A stretch of 56,526 bases of DNA. It comes from Vibrio sp. UCD-FRSSP16_30 (lineage in GTDB: Bacteria > Pseudomonadota > Gammaproteobacteria > Enterobacterales > Vibrionaceae). How positions within the stretch are numbered: the stretch's first letter is position 1; each line of letters opens with the position of its first letter. Both the position numbers and the translations under genes were made by a program. The DNA lies in the NCBI RefSeq assembly GCF_001676025.1, contig NZ_LZFW01000015.1, positions 1 to 56,526 on the forward strand. Direction: 5' to 3'. The notes below the pieces were generated by a model, which did no database searches, was not told the DNA's origin, and saw only the letters and a list, made by a program, of their open reading frames with translations. Below, piece after piece: positions 1 through 9,532 of the stretch.

Positions 1-1
1 A

Positions 2-289
2 ACGTATAATTTAATTCGATATCAAATGGTCGAACTCTGCTTAAATTTAAAGGGGAATTACCTTCCTTATCAGTTGAGTTTTAATGGAACCTTGGCCCAT
101 ATATCGGCGTTACTTGTTGGCTTACCTTACTCAACGCCGGGCGCAATTCCAAGGCAACTAAAAGGCTTCCATAACATGGCAGAAAGCTTAGTGCTGGAGA
201 GGCGAAGGGAAAGAACATTCCCAAGGGCAGTCAAACCTAGACCGCAGCGATATGCCAATAATAAAAAAGCCGTTCACACTCTTAAGTGA
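2..289 (+). pseudogene. IS4-family transposase, C-terminal fragment (open at left edge)
   Basis: The frame is open from the window edge to a TGA at 287-289. It begins with a YNLIR-type segment and continues through an SFNGT motif to a basic tail ending ERTFPRAVKPRPQRY. IS4-family DDE transposases typically end with a 'YNLIR...SFKGT...REPRAVKRRPK' pattern, so this is read as the last 95 or so residues of such a transposase. The catalytic DDE core lies outside the window, so it is not clear whether the copy is intact. The last few codons run into the trxC terminator hairpin, which suggests the element's right end is eroded. Family assignment is from remembered motifs only. Confidence 0.65.
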
Positions 290-294
290 ACGGC
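262..294 (-). terminator. Rho-independent terminator of trxC
   Basis: A perfect 9-bp stem GCCGTTCAC/GTGAACGGC at 269-277 and 286-294 has an 8-nt loop. Read on the minus strand it is followed by a run of six T. It lies 48 bp past the trxC stop codon. Confidence 0.8.
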
Positions 295-341
295 ATTAGA
301 GCCTTTGCTCTCGTTTTTTATTGACCCAATCACGGCTAGCT

Positions 342-773
342 CTATGCTAGCACTTGATTTAACCATTGCTGAAATTGAGATTTTGGTAGTGCGCCATTAA
401 TGCTATCCAGCATTTTGCCGTCTTTAAAAACCATCACGGTTGGAATACTACGAATTCGGTATTGAGCCGCCAAGCTTTGCTGATCTTCGGTATTGATTTT
501 AACAAATCGTAAGCGCCCTTCACTTTCCGCTGCAACATCAGAAAATACTGGAGCAAAGCCAACGCAAGGATTACACCAAGGTGCCCAAAAATCGACAACC
601 ACCGGTTGTTTACTTGCTATAAGCGCCGAGAAGTTATCTTGTGTACCTTCTATTGGAGAACCATCTAAAAGCAAGTTTTGGCACTTACCACATTTAGGCA
701 TTTCACCAAGTCGCTCGGTAGGAACTCGGTTTAAACTTTGACATGATGGACAGCGAGTTTTAAATGACGTCAT
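342..773 (-). CDS. trxC: Thioredoxin 2 (zinc-binding thioredoxin)
   Basis: Thiol-disulfide reductase of the cytoplasm, 143 aa, close to the usual TrxC length of about 139. The N-terminus carries the two zinc-binding CxxC pairs of the Trx2 subfamily (CPSC at residues 8-11 and CGKC at 28-31), followed by a thioredoxin fold. The active site is WCNPC at 66-70. Most Trx2 proteins have WCGPC, so the Gly-to-Asn change between the cysteines is a small oddity that could shift the redox potential (inference). The cis-Pro region (SIPTVMVF) is present. The gene stands alone between its terminator and the siroheme synthase gene. Confidence 0.95.
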   Translation of the reverse strand: MTSFKTRCPSCQSLNRVPTERLGEMPKCGKCQNLLLDGSPIEGTQDNFSALIASKQPVVVDFWAPWCNPCVGFAPVFSDVAAESEGRLRFVKINTEDQQSLAAQYRIRSIPTVMVFKDGKMLDSINGALPKSQFQQWLNQVLA

Positions 774-825
774 TGGCTTCCTCTAATAACAAATTAACGA
801 TTTCGCTAGAATACCGACCTTAAAC

Positions 826-1770
826 CTAGCGAGCAAAAGATAAAATAGATACCGTTCCACAGCATAATGAAAGCTCTGATTTTAAAGCCTTACTCATTAC
901 GGGTAACAACACCACCACCGAGTTGCTTTGGGCTTGTTGTAGCTCCAACTCTGTACTGAGCTGTGCAATGTGTTGCCAACTTTTTCTTTGCGCATCACGG
1001 CGACAGCTTTCAATGAACACCTCATCAATACCCTGATAATAAAGCACCATTTCAGCTGACTGCATCAGCCTTAATGCTTTTAAGGTTAGCATTTCAAAAT
1101 CTTCACCGGTTTCAATCCAGGTAACAGAATAAGCAGGCTCGAATTTGCTCTCGCTTAACATGCTTTGATAATAATCATCCAGTTGCTTGAGGCTACTTGC
1201 CGACTTAACCGTTTGCGCTTCAAAGAACTGCTCCCAAAATAACCGTCTACGAGTTACATCAGGCAGTGATTGTTTAATGTCATTACGTTTTGAGGTGGCA
1301 AAATCGGCCAATAGCCCCAGATTTTGTGGTAATACCGCCTCAAACGTTCTGCGCAAATTGCGAATGAGCACCGGCGATCCACCACCACTTGAAAAAGCGA
1401 CTTGGATTCTGCCTCGATTGATCATTGATGGGGTAATAAAATCACAGTAGTCAGTATCATCGACCACATTGACCATTATGCCCGCCAATTTCGCGTCACG
1501 ATGAACACGATGATTGAGCTCTGGGTTATCGGTTGTTGCCCAAATCTGCACAAATTCATCAATTAAATGCTGTTGATAAAAGCCTTTAATCCAATGAATC
1601 TTTTCACTGTGCACCAAATTGAGCAGACATTCTTCCAATGTTGGAGACACAACGGTTATGTATGCACCTGCGTTTAGTAAGCTCTCTACTTTGCGGCTGG
1701 CAACTTCGCCGCCACCAACAACCAACACTGGTCTTTGATTCAGATCATAAAACAACGGGAAATAACGCAT
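826..1770 (-). CDS. cysG: Siroheme synthase, precorrin-2 dehydrogenase/ferrochelatase type, with degenerate methylase tail
   Basis: Converts precorrin-2 to sirohydrochlorin and siroheme, the cofactor of sulfite and nitrite reductases. Residues 1 to about 210 match the CysG-B half: an NAD-binding VLVVGGGEVASRK motif at 15-27, the WATTDNPELN and VNVVDD segments, and the SSGGGSPVL catalytic loop. The protein is 314 aa against about 457 for enteric CysG. The last 100 residues contain a stretch (ETGEDFEMLTLKALRLMQSA, then a DEVF..SCRRDAQRKSW segment) that resembles the start of the uroporphyrinogen-III methylase half (GAGPGDPELLTLK...), but the Gly-rich SAM loop is lost. The methylase is therefore presumably encoded elsewhere. 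Symbol given for the N-terminal activity only. Confidence 0.88.
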   Translation of the reverse strand: MRYFPLFYDLNQRPVLVVGGGEVASRKVESLLNAGAYITVVSPTLEECLLNLVHSEKIHWIKGFYQQHLIDEFVQIWATTDNPELNHRVHRDAKLAGIMVNVVDDTDYCDFITPSMINRGRIQVAFSSGGGSPVLIRNLRRTFEAVLPQNLGLLADFATSKRNDIKQSLPDVTRRRLFWEQFFEAQTVKSASSLKQLDDYYQSMLSESKFEPAYSVTWIETGEDFEMLTLKALRLMQSAEMVLYYQGIDEVFIESCRRDAQRKSWQHIAQLSTELELQQAQSNSVVVLLPVMSKALKSELSLCCGTVSILSFAR

Positions 1771-2212
1771 TACCTTCCTTATAAATTTATATCCATAGCC
1801 AACCTTATTTCACTCTTTTGGTGCAGTAAAATATTTTATAAAACAAACGGTTAGCGATATTATTTGATTTTGCCACAAAAACAGCGATAGATCACAAAAT
1901 AACAAGTTCCATTAGCATAAACATCTAGATCAGTCACAGTTTTAGCGTGTTCTGCCCGTTTACCTAAAGTTAAGCAATGTTGCACTATTTACAAACTAGC
2001 AACATTTAGTCATTCTAAAGTGGTTCGTTACAAGTAAATCATAATTTGCAATTAATTGAGATACTTAGCAACGTCAGCTACTTTATATGAGGGCAAGGCA
2101 AATATGCCCCAACTTGGTGAGCCCTATATTGAGTTTACATTTACTTAATTAATGTAAACTTTACTATAACCCGCGACACCATTCACGGACTAGACAGAAA
2201 GGATACAATTAG
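1771..2212. other. Intergenic region, siroheme synthase gene to aapJ
   Basis: This 442-bp AT-rich stretch lies between divergent genes. No coding frame is convincing on either strand. It contains the palindrome listed separately at 2132-2160. The promoters of both genes must lie here, but I cannot place them with confidence. Confidence 0.5.
2132..2160. promoter_or_regulatory. Palindrome, candidate operator upstream of aapJ
   Basis: AGTTTACATT at 2132-2141 and its exact complement AATGTAAACT at 2151-2160 are separated by 9 bp, about 50 bp before the aapJ start. A 10-bp perfect dyad in a promoter region fits a dimeric repressor or activator site. No regulator can be assigned. The spacing and orientation do not match a TyrR box. 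Confidence 0.4.
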
Positions 2213-3241
2213 ATGGCGAATAAACTCACAATTCTAGCGTCTGTAGTTGCAGCATCTACCGCAGCAATGTCAATGTCAGCTTCTGCCGCTGATAGTACGT
2301 TAGACAAAGTTTTAGCATCAGGATCTCTCACTTGTGGTGTGAGTACTGGTCTTCCCGGTTTCTCTAACCCAAACTCAAAGGGTCAATGGGAAGGTATTGA
2401 TGTCGAATACTGTCAAGCACTTGCAGCTGCAGTACTCGGTGACAAAACGAAAGTAAAATACGTTCCTCTAACAGCAAAAGAACGCTTTACTGCCCTTCAA
2501 TCTGGTGAGATTGATGTCTTGTCCCGAAATACTACCTGGACACAGCACCGTGATACCGCACTAGGTTTAAACTTCGTAGGGGTTAACTACTACGATGGTC
2601 AAGGCTTCATGGTCAAAAAAGACCTTGGTGTTTCCAGCGCTAAAGAACTTGATGGCGCAGCCGTTTGTGTTCAATCTGGTACAACAACTGAACTTAACCT
2701 AGCCGATTACTTCCGTGCAAGTGGTATGTCATATAAGCCTGTAGTATTTGATACTGCGGCGCAAACATCAGCCGGTTTTGATGCAGGCCGTTGTGATGTT
2801 CTTACTACCGACCAATCAGGTCTATACGCACTGCGTTTAAACCTTAAAGATCCGACAACTGCCATCGTATTACCTGAGATCATTTCTAAAGAGCCGCTAG
2901 GCCCTGTTGTTCGCCAAGGCGATGACAAATGGTTTAACGTGGCAAAATGGACGCTTAACGCAATGATCAATGCCGAAGAGTACGGTATTTCATCTAAAAA
3001 TGCCGATCAAATGCTTAAGTCAACGGATCCAAACGTAAAACGTATTCTTGGTGTTGATGGTCCTAAAGGTACCGCTCTAGGTCTTAAAGACGATTGGGGT
3101 TACCAAGTGATCAAGCAAGTGGGTAACTACGGTGAAAGCTTTGAGCGCACTGTTGGTACTGGTTCTCCACTTCAAATCACCCGTGGTGTTAACGCACTAT
3201 GGAACGCAGGCGGTTTCATGTACGCGCCACCAATGCGCTAA
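2213..3241 (+). CDS. aapJ: General L-amino acid ABC transporter, periplasmic binding protein
   Basis: Periplasmic solute receptor of the Aap (general L-amino acid) importer, 342 aa. It has a typical Sec signal peptide (hydrophobic ASVVAASTAAMSMSASA, cleavage probably after ASA near residue 25). The mature part begins with the SBP_bac_3 pattern (GSLTCGVSTGLPGFS) and includes NTTWTQHRD and DVLTTDQSGLYALR segments common to AapJ. It is the first gene of aapJQMP and is followed by a strong hairpin. This fits the usual arrangement in which the binding protein is made in excess of the membrane components. Confidence 0.93.
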   Translation: MANKLTILASVVAASTAAMSMSASAADSTLDKVLASGSLTCGVSTGLPGFSNPNSKGQWEGIDVEYCQALAAAVLGDKTKVKYVPLTAKERFTALQSGEIDVLSRNTTWTQHRDTALGLNFVGVNYYDGQGFMVKKDLGVSSAKELDGAAVCVQSGTTTELNLADYFRASGMSYKPVVFDTAAQTSAGFDAGRCDVLTTDQSGLYALRLNLKDPTTAIVLPEIISKEPLGPVVRQGDDKWFNVAKWTLNAMINAEEYGISSKNADQMLKSTDPNVKRILGVDGPKGTALGLKDDWGYQVIKQVGNYGESFERTVGTGSPLQITRGVNALWNAGGFMYAPPMR

Positions 3242-3258
3242 TCCTTGTGTTGTAACCG

Positions 3259-3281
3259 AAGGGCGGCCTCGCCGCCCTTTT
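3259..3281 (+). terminator. Terminator/attenuator hairpin between aapJ and aapQ
   Basis: A 9-bp stem AAGGGCGGC/GCCGCCCTT with a CTC loop is followed by T residues, 20 bp after the aapJ stop. aapQ follows at once on the same strand, so it probably acts as a partial terminator or an mRNA 3'-end stabiliser that raises aapJ expression over aapQMP. Confidence 0.8.
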
Positions 3282-3312
3282 GTTTAAATGGTTTTTATTA
3301 AAGGTTAGTTGT

Positions 3313-4515
3313 ATGACCCCACCAGACGTCAGCCCCACCGGATCAAGTCCGGCATCAAAAAGCTCAAATATTTTTTATAATCCAACGTTTCGAGCCGTAG
3401 CCTTTCAGGTGTTCGCTGTTCTCGGATTAGTTTGGTTCTTTTATACCATCGTTAACAATGCCCTAAGTAATCTGGATGCGCGAGGCATCGCCACTGGATT
3501 TGACTTTTTATCAAGAGAAGCTGGTTTTGGTATCGGCTTACATCTCGTCGAATACAATGAAACATTTAGCTATGGACGTACCTTTGTGGTTGGCTTGCTC
3601 AATACCGCGCTGGTTTCTGTTCTTGGCATAATTCTAGCGACTGTCCTCGGTTTTGTTATGGGTATCGCTCGATTATCCAGTAACTGGTTGGTCAGCCGTT
3701 TAGCCGCTGTCTATATCGAAATATTCCGAAATATCCCTTTATTGTTGCAAATTTTCTTTTGGTATTTCGCTGTATTGCAGGCGCTCCCGTCTCCTAGACA
3801 AAGTTTAAGCCTTGGCGAAGCGGTATTTTTAAACGTGCGCGGTTTGTTCTTCCCAGCGCCAGTCTTTAATGAAGGTAGTGGCCTAGTTATTGGCGCATTT
3901 ATCGTTGCCATAATCGCTTCTGTTGTTATCGCCATTTGGGCGCGAAACAAGCAAAAGCTGACAGGTCAACAAACACCCGTTGGACGTATTGCGGTTGGTT
4001 TGATCCTTGGTCTAACACTGATTGCGTATTTTGCTGCAGGCATGCCAATTTCAGCAGAGTTTCCAGAGCTTAAAGGATTCAACTTTAGAGGAGGGATTAG
4101 TATTATCCCTGAGTTAGCGGCACTGACGCTAGCACTCAGTATTTATACCGCTGCCTTTATTGCCGAAATCGTACGTTCTGGTATTAATGCGGTAAGCCAC
4201 GGCCAAACTGAAGCGGCAATGTCTCTGGGACTACCCCGCAGCCGCACTCTTCGTTTAGTCGTGATACCACAAGCATTGCGTATCATTATTCCACCGCTAA
4301 CCAGCCAGTATTTGAACCTAACCAAAAACTCATCTCTTGCAATGGCAATTGGTTACCCTGATTTGGTATCGGTATTTGCAGGGACAACACTCAACCAAAC
4401 CGGACAAGCCATAGAGATCATCGCCATGACAATGGGTGTATACCTCACCTTGAGTTTACTGACCTCTCTGATCATGAATATCTACAACAAAAAAGTTGCG
4501 TTGGTGGAGAGATAA
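3313..4515 (+). CDS. aapQ: General L-amino acid ABC transporter permease
   Basis: First of two inner-membrane permease subunits, about 400 aa. An upstream in-frame TTG at 3280 falls inside the terminator hairpin. The ATG at 3313 (MTPPDVSP) after AAGGTTAG is therefore the better start. It has several hydrophobic segments and the HisM-type permease motif near the C-terminus (EAAMSLGLPRSRTLRLVVIP, the EAA loop that docks to the ATPase). The long N-terminal extension and large insert between the early helices are typical of AapQ rather than short polar amino acid permeases. The next gene begins 1 bp after its stop. Confidence 0.92.
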   Translation: MTPPDVSPTGSSPASKSSNIFYNPTFRAVAFQVFAVLGLVWFFYTIVNNALSNLDARGIATGFDFLSREAGFGIGLHLVEYNETFSYGRTFVVGLLNTALVSVLGIILATVLGFVMGIARLSSNWLVSRLAAVYIEIFRNIPLLLQIFFWYFAVLQALPSPRQSLSLGEAVFLNVRGLFFPAPVFNEGSGLVIGAFIVAIIASVVIAIWARNKQKLTGQQTPVGRIAVGLILGLTLIAYFAAGMPISAEFPELKGFNFRGGISIIPELAALTLALSIYTAAFIAEIVRSGINAVSHGQTEAAMSLGLPRSRTLRLVVIPQALRIIIPPLTSQYLNLTKNSSLAMAIGYPDLVSVFAGTTLNQTGQAIEIIAMTMGVYLTLSLLTSLIMNIYNKKVALVER

Positions 4516-4516
4516 T

Positions 4517-5614
4517 ATGAGCATACATCAATTTCAGCCCGATCTTCCACCACCGTCAAACTCTGTTGGCGTTGTTGGATGGATGAGAAAAAACCTCTTT
4601 AGCACTCCTGTTAACTCGGTGGTCTCTATTATCTTGGCTTACATCGCTTTTCTACTTGTGAGTCAAGTAATTAGCTGGGGATTTGTTAACGCCGATTGGA
4701 TAGGCACTACAAAAGATGATTGTACTAGTGCTGGCGCATGTTGGGTCTTTATCAGCGTACGCTGGGAGCAGTTCATGTATGGATTTTATCCAGAAGCAGA
4801 ACTGTGGCGCCCTCGCCTATTTTACGCCACTCTTGCAATTTTCATTGCCGCGTTAATCTACGAAAAAACACCTAAGCGTACTTGGATATGGTTGTTCTTC
4901 GTTAACGTTTATCCTTTTATCATTGCCGCATTATTGTACGGTGGTGTATTTGGCTTAGAAGTTGTCGAAACCCATAAATGGGGTGGACTACTGGTTACGC
5001 TAATTATTGCATTAGTCGGTATTGTGGTGTCTTTGCCTATTGGCGTGATATTAGCATTAGGCCGCCGCTCTGAAATGCCGATTATTCGCAGTATGTGTAC
5101 TATCTACATCGAAGTATGGCGTGGCGTGCCATTGATTACCGTACTGTTTATGGCCTCGGTAATGCTGCCGCTATTCCTATCAGAAGGAATGGAAACGGAT
5201 AAACTGATTCGCGCCCTAATTGGTGTGGTACTCTTTAGTGCCGCCTATATGGCCGAAGTGGTACGTGGTGGATTGCAAGCCATTCCAAAGGGGCAATATG
5301 AAGCGGCTGATGCGCTCGGCCTCACATATTGGAAGAAAATGCGTTTAATCATTCTTCCTCAAGCACTTAAAATTACTATCCCTTCGATTGTAAATACTTT
5401 TATTGGTTTATTTAAAGACACCAGTCTGGTACTTATTATCGGTATGTTTGATGTATTGGGCATAGGTCAATCGGCGAACACCGATCCCGAATGGCTAGGC
5501 TTTGCTATCGAAAGTTATGTATTTGTCGCGTTAGTGTTCTGGGTATTTTGTTTTGGCATGTCGAGATACTCGATATGGCTAGAAAACAAACTTAACACCG
5601 GTCACAAACGATAA
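4517..5614 (+). CDS. aapM: General L-amino acid ABC transporter permease
   Basis: Second permease of the Aap importer, about 365 aa. Translation most likely starts at ATG 4517 (MSIHQFQPD), directly after the aapQ stop and preceded by GGAGAGATA, rather than at the upstream GTG at 4496 inside aapQ. The EAA loop reads [20 protein letters not shown]. It has multiple transmembrane helices and a poorly conserved periplasmic loop containing [10 protein letters not shown]. It forms a heterodimer with AapQ, with AapP as the ATPase (known for the family). Confidence 0.92.
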   Translation: MSIHQFQPDLPPPSNSVGVVGWMRKNLFSTPVNSVVSIILAYIAFLLVSQVISWGFVNADWIGTTKDDCTSAGACWVFISVRWEQFMYGFYPEAELWRPRLFYATLAIFIAALIYEKTPKRTWIWLFFVNVYPFIIAALLYGGVFGLEVVETHKWGGLLVTLIIALVGIVVSLPIGVILALGRRSEMPIIRSMCTIYIEVWRGVPLITVLFMASVMLPLFLSEGMETDKLIRALIGVVLFSAAYMAEVVRGGLQAIPKGQYEAADALGLTYWKKMRLIILPQALKITIPSIVNTFIGLFKDTSLVLIIGMFDVLGIGQSANTDPEWLGFAIESYVFVALVFWVFCFGMSRYSIWLENKLNTGHKR

Positions 5615-5630
5615 TTATCAAGGACGTATT

Positions 5631-6380
5631 ATGACGCAACAACAAGATTACATGATCCAATTGAAGGACATGAACAAGTGGTACGGCGAGTTTCACGTAC
5701 TAAAGAACATTAACCTTAGTGTTAAGAAAGGCGAAAAGATCGTTATCTGTGGCCCATCAGGCTCAGGTAAATCAACAATGATTCGCTGTATTAATCGCCT
5801 TGAAGAGCATCAAAAAGGCCACATTTTTGTTTCGGGTACTGAACTGACCGAAGATCTGAAAAATATCGAAGCAGTGCGCCGAGAAGTGGGCATGTGTTTT
5901 CAGCACTTCAACTTGTTCCCTCACCTAACGGTATTAGAAAACTGCACTCTTGCGCCAATTTGGGTGAAAAAAATGCCTAAAGAAGAAGCTGTTGCGGTGG
6001 CAATGAAATACTTAGAAAGGGTTAAGATCCCCGATCAAGCCGACAAATACCCAGGACAACTGTCTGGTGGACAACAACAACGTGTGGCGATTGCTCGCTC
6101 ATTATGTATGAATCCACAAGTGATGCTTTTTGATGAGCCAACATCGGCACTGGATCCAGAAATGGTTCGTGAAGTACTCGATGTTATGGTTGAGTTGGCT
6201 GATGAAGGTATGACCATGCTTTGTGTGACCCATGAAATGGGCTTTGCCAAAGAGGTCGCTGACCGCGTGATCTTCATGGATGCGGGGGAAATTATCGAAG
6301 AAAACAACCCTGTCGACTTCTTTGAAAATCCACAATCGGACCGTACTCAAAACTTCTTATCGCAAATACTTCACCATTAA
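5631..6380 (+). CDS. aapP: General L-amino acid ABC transporter ATP-binding protein
   Basis: ATPase of the Aap importer, 249 aa, of the GlnQ/HisP type. Visible motifs are Walker A GPSGSGKS near residues 41-48, Q-loop [11 protein letters not shown], signature [14 protein letters not shown], Walker [13 protein letters not shown] and the switch His in CVTHEMGF. It is the last gene of the operon and ends just before a Rho-independent terminator. Confidence 0.95.
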   Translation: MTQQQDYMIQLKDMNKWYGEFHVLKNINLSVKKGEKIVICGPSGSGKSTMIRCINRLEEHQKGHIFVSGTELTEDLKNIEAVRREVGMCFQHFNLFPHLTVLENCTLAPIWVKKMPKEEAVAVAMKYLERVKIPDQADKYPGQLSGGQQQRVAIARSLCMNPQVMLFDEPTSALDPEMVREVLDVMVELADEGMTMLCVTHEMGFAKEVADRVIFMDAGEIIEENNPVDFFENPQSDRTQNFLSQILHH

Positions 6381-6398
6381 TTGGATTGTTACTTACAA

Positions 6399-6426
6399 TT
6401 AAGGGTAGCAATGCTGCCCTTTTTTA
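6399..6426 (+). terminator. Terminator of the aapJQMP operon
   Basis: A hairpin AAGGGTAGC/GCTGCCCTT (one G-U pair) with a short loop is followed by six T, 20 bp after the aapP stop. Confidence 0.8.
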
Positions 6427-6585
6427 TTGCTAAACTCACACTAATACACTAAATGTTACACATTACAGTTCACTCTGTGCCGGTATTTGCTTACTATCAA
6501 GGGGCATAGGCGAACGCTGTACTTGAAAAATGGAACTTTTCGCCGCATATATATACTAATTATTTAAAGGTCTTTGAGGAACACT

Positions 6586-7248
6586 ATGAACAGTCCAATG
6601 GTATCACGCACTCGCACCCAAGAGAGTGTGTTACAAACCAATAAGGTTTTGCGTAACACCTACTTCTTGTTATCACTCACATTACTTTGGTCTGCTATCG
6701 TTGCCGGCTTCTCTATGGCTATGAACCTACCTCGTCCAGGGATTATCCTTATGCTGGTTGGTTTCTACGGTCTGCTTTTCTTAACTGAAAAGAACAAAAA
6801 CAACAGCATGGGATTGGTCTTTACCTTCCTATTCACCGGCTTCTTAGGTTATACAACAGGCCCGATTCTAAACATGTACATCGGTGCTGGTATGGGTGAT
6901 GCCATCGTGACGGCACTTGGTGGTACAGCATTGGCATTTATGGGTGCTTCTGCTTACGCTCTTACGACTAAACGTGACCTATCTGTTTTAGGTGGCGTAC
7001 TAATGGCAGGTTTCGTCGTACTACTTATTGGTATGGTAGCGAATATCTTCCTACAAATGCCGATGATTCACCTTGCGATGAGCGGAATGTTTGTTCTGTT
7101 CTCAACCGGTATGATTTTGCTAACTACGCAGCAAATCGTTCGTGGCGGTGAGACTAACTACATCTCGGCAACCATTAGCCTTTATGTTTCAATCTATAAT
7201 CTATTCATCAGCCTACTAAGCATCTTAGGCATCATGAATAACGATTAA
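6586..7248 (+). CDS. yccA: Bax-inhibitor-1 family inner membrane protein YccA
   Basis: 220 aa from ATG 6586 (MNSPMVSRTR), which is preceded by a good ribosome site TGAGGAA. An upstream TTG at 6574 is part of that site and is not used. The protein has about seven hydrophobic segments and follows E. coli YccA closely (LRNTYFLLSLTL, SAGMGD-like GAGMGDAIV, LGGTALAF, NYISATISLYVSIYNLFISL). YccA is a known substrate and modulator of the FtsH protease. The neighbours tusE, acyP and rlmI are the same as in the enteric yccA region. Confidence 0.93.
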   Translation: MNSPMVSRTRTQESVLQTNKVLRNTYFLLSLTLLWSAIVAGFSMAMNLPRPGIILMLVGFYGLLFLTEKNKNNSMGLVFTFLFTGFLGYTTGPILNMYIGAGMGDAIVTALGGTALAFMGASAYALTTKRDLSVLGGVLMAGFVVLLIGMVANIFLQMPMIHLAMSGMFVLFSTGMILLTTQQIVRGGETNYISATISLYVSIYNLFISLLSILGIMNND

Positions 7249-7267
7249 TCGGTAACCACTTACCTAT

Positions 7268-7298
7268 TTAAAAGCCCGCACTAGTTGCGGGCTTTTTG
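7268..7298 (+). terminator. Terminator after yccA
   Basis: A stem AAAGCCCGCA/TTGCGGGCTTT with a CTAG loop is followed by a T-rich tail. Confidence 0.85.
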
Positions 7299-7345
7299 TT
7301 TTTTATTGATAATCACTGCGACTCATCTTTATTTAGGAACTTGTC

Positions 7346-7675
7346 ATGTTTGAATTCAACGGTAAAACCATCAACACTGATGCTCAAGGGTATTTACTTA
7401 ATCATCAAGATTGGCAAGAAGGTATGATTGAAATATTGGCGCAAGAGGAAGGAATTGAGCTTACTGAAGCTCACTTGGAAGTGGTGCATTTTGTTCGCAA
7501 TTTTTATCTAGAATTCAATACCTCACCTGCCGTTCGTATGTTGGTTAAAGCGATGGAAAAAGCCCATGGGCCAGAAAAAGGCAACAGCAAATATCTGTTT
7601 AAGCTCTTTAAGAAGGGGCCGGCTAAACAAGCAACTAAACTCGCTGGTCTGCCAAAACCGGCCAAGTGCCTATAA
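7346..7675 (+). CDS. tusE: Sulfurtransferase TusE (DsrC-like)
   Basis: 109 aa. It is the last protein of the TusA-BCD-E sulfur relay, handing persulfide sulfur to MnmA for 2-thiolation of tRNA wobble uridine. The DsrC/TusE fold is recognisable ([42 protein letters not shown]). The penultimate Cys (KPAKCL, Cys108) is the conserved sulfur-carrying residue. The gene converges with acyP and the two overlap by 6 bp at their ends. Confidence 0.94.
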   Translation: MFEFNGKTINTDAQGYLLNHQDWQEGMIEILAQEEGIELTEAHLEVVHFVRNFYLEFNTSPAVRMLVKAMEKAHGPEKGNSKYLFKLFKKGPAKQATKLAGLPKPAKCL

Positions 7676-7945
7676 AATACTAAAGTCAGCGTAGTGCCTA
7701 AATTCCGTTTTTAATGATGTTAAACTGTCAACAGAAGCGGTTCTAGGCCCTACTTCTAACCAAGCCGCCAACTTTTCTATGGCAAGTTCATTGCCACAAG
7801 CGACGACTTCAACACTGCCATCATTCAGGTTTTTAGCATAACCTGTCAGCCCAAGTTGCGTCCCTACGTGTGCGGTGTGATAACGAAAGCCCACCATCTG
7901 TACTATGCCTGTTACGTGAAACTTTTGACACATGGATTGCATCAC
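7670..7945 (-). CDS. acyP: Acylphosphatase
   Basis: A small enzyme hydrolysing carboxyl-phosphate bonds. The family motifs are present: [20 protein letters not shown] with the catalytic Arg, and [17 protein letters not shown] with the catalytic Asn. It is 91 aa from the first ATG. The ATG at 7933 (MCQKFHVTG) fits family length better, and the two cannot be separated with certainty. It sits between tusE and rlmI as in enterics, on the opposite strand. Confidence 0.92.
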   Translation of the reverse strand: MMQSMCQKFHVTGIVQMVGFRYHTAHVGTQLGLTGYAKNLNDGSVEVVACGNELAIEKLAAWLEVGPRTASVDSLTSLKTEFRHYADFSIL

Positions 7946-8063
7946 AAACTCCTATTTGAACAAATATCACGCTAATGACATAAAGTATAATCTCAACTGA
8001 TTTGCTTTTGCAGTGAGCTTACACGACAATGTCACAAAATTTTCTTCGAGATACTGATTTCTT

Positions 8064-9251
8064 ATGAGCGCATCCATCAAACTAGCTAAAGGTCGAGACA
8101 AGTCTGTTCGCCGTCGTCATCCTTGGATTTTTTCCAGAGGCATTGAAACTGTTTCAGGTGAACCAGAACTTGGTGAAACCGTCGATGTGTACGCTAACAA
8201 TGGTCAATGGTTGGCAAAAGCGGCGTACTCTCCGCACTCTCAAATCCGCGCTCGTATTTGGAGTTTCATCAAACAAGACATTGATACTGAGTTTTTCATC
8301 GGCAGAATCAAACAAGCTCAAATGCTACGAGACGAAAGCATTGCTCGCGGTGAATTGACGGGCTACCGCCTAATCGCGGCAGAATCTGACTCAATGCCGG
8401 GCGTGACCATTGATAAATACCAAGATTACTTGGTCTGTCAGCTGTTAAGTGCTGGCGCAGAGAACCAAAAGCAAAACATCGTAGACGCTCTTAAGCATTG
8501 CTTCCCTGAATGTTCTATCTATGAGCGTTCAGATGTTGCAGTACGTAAAAAAGAAGGCTTAGAAGAACGTACAGGCCTATTACATGGCATAGAGCCAAGC
8601 GAACCTATCGTGATTGAAGAAAACGGCGTAAAGATTCAAGTTGATATTAAGACAGGTCATAAAACTGGCTTTTATTTAGATCAACGTGATAGCCGTGATC
8701 AGTCAATGAAGTATGTGAAAAACAAGCAAGTATTAAACTGCTTCTCATATACTGGCGGCTTTGGTCTTTACGCTTTAAAAGCTGGCGCAGATCGAGTGAT
8801 TAATGTTGATGTTTCTCAGCCTGCATTAGATATCGCCAAACAAAATGTCGAACTGAACGGCTTTAATGTCAAAAAAGCGGTCTTTTTAAACGCCGATGTA
8901 TTTAAAATCTTGCGTGAATATCGCGATCAGGGCACTAAGTTTGATGTGGTGATTATGGATCCGCCGAAAATGGTAAGTTCTAAAAATAACCTCACTAGCG
9001 GTGCTCGTGGTTACAAAGATTTGAATATGCTTGCCATTCAAATCCTTAAATCAGGTGGTACGCTTCTTACCTATTCTTGCTCTGGCTTAATGGAATCGGG
9101 ATTATTTCAAAAGATCATTGCCGATGCTGCGTTAGATGCAGGTCGTGAAGTGAAGTTCGTGGAATCTTTCACACAAGCCAGCGATCATCTATTTGATACC
9201 GCTTATCCAGAAGGTTTGTACCTTAAAGGGTTTGCCGCAAAAGTTATCTAA
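8064..9251 (+). CDS. rlmI: 23S rRNA m5C1962 methyltransferase RlmI
   Basis: 395 aa SAM-dependent RNA methyltransferase acting on C1962 of 23S rRNA. The N-terminal PUA domain begins [20 protein letters not shown]. The Rossmann methyltransferase domain carries [16 protein letters not shown] (SAM loop), [25 protein letters not shown], and TYSCSG with the catalytic Cys. Length and order match E. coli RlmI/YccW. A strong terminator follows. Confidence 0.95.
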   Translation: MSASIKLAKGRDKSVRRRHPWIFSRGIETVSGEPELGETVDVYANNGQWLAKAAYSPHSQIRARIWSFIKQDIDTEFFIGRIKQAQMLRDESIARGELTGYRLIAAESDSMPGVTIDKYQDYLVCQLLSAGAENQKQNIVDALKHCFPECSIYERSDVAVRKKEGLEERTGLLHGIEPSEPIVIEENGVKIQVDIKTGHKTGFYLDQRDSRDQSMKYVKNKQVLNCFSYTGGFGLYALKAGADRVINVDVSQPALDIAKQNVELNGFNVKKAVFLNADVFKILREYRDQGTKFDVVIMDPPKMVSSKNNLTSGARGYKDLNMLAIQILKSGGTLLTYSCSGLMESGLFQKIIADAALDAGREVKFVESFTQASDHLFDTAYPEGLYLKGFAAKVI

Positions 9252-9267
9252 CTAAATTTGCTACCGA

Positions 9268-9320
9268 TAAAAAAGAGCCTCTAACAGTGATAATTCATCA
9301 TGTTAGAGGCTCTTTTTTTT
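9268..9320 (+). terminator. Terminator after rlmI
   Basis: A long stem AAAAGAGCCTCTAACA/TGTTAGAGGCTCTTTT with a loop of about 16 nt is followed by eight T. Confidence 0.88.
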
Positions 9321-9336
9321 AAGCTCATGCTTAATT

Positions 9337-9498
9337 ATACCAATCGTAGTAAATCTCTGATCAGCCTAGCTGGTTAAAACACTTGATAACCGCGTTGAAA
9401 TTTTTGATTGTAGAATAACTACTTATCAAAAATATTCGCCTTGTTCTCGAGTGTTTTTCCTGCGCTATTTCTGATCATTTACTTACTGTGATTGGTAT
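9337..9498. repeat. 162-bp palindromic intergenic repeat (MITE-like)
   Basis: The outer arms start ATACCAATCGTAGTAAAT and end with the near-complement ATTTACTTACTGTGATTGGTAT. Pairing continues inward (CTGATCAG; AAACACTTGATAACC with CTCGAGTGTTTTT; TTTTTGATTGTAGAATA with ACTTATCAAAAATA), so the whole block can fold into one long imperfect hairpin. It carries no coding frame. It resembles the ATACCAATC-bounded repeats scattered between genes in Vibrionaceae, though genome copy number cannot be seen here. Confidence 0.7.
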
Positions 9499-9532
9499 TA
9501 CATCAACATATAGTCACTTGATTTGTCAGGTA

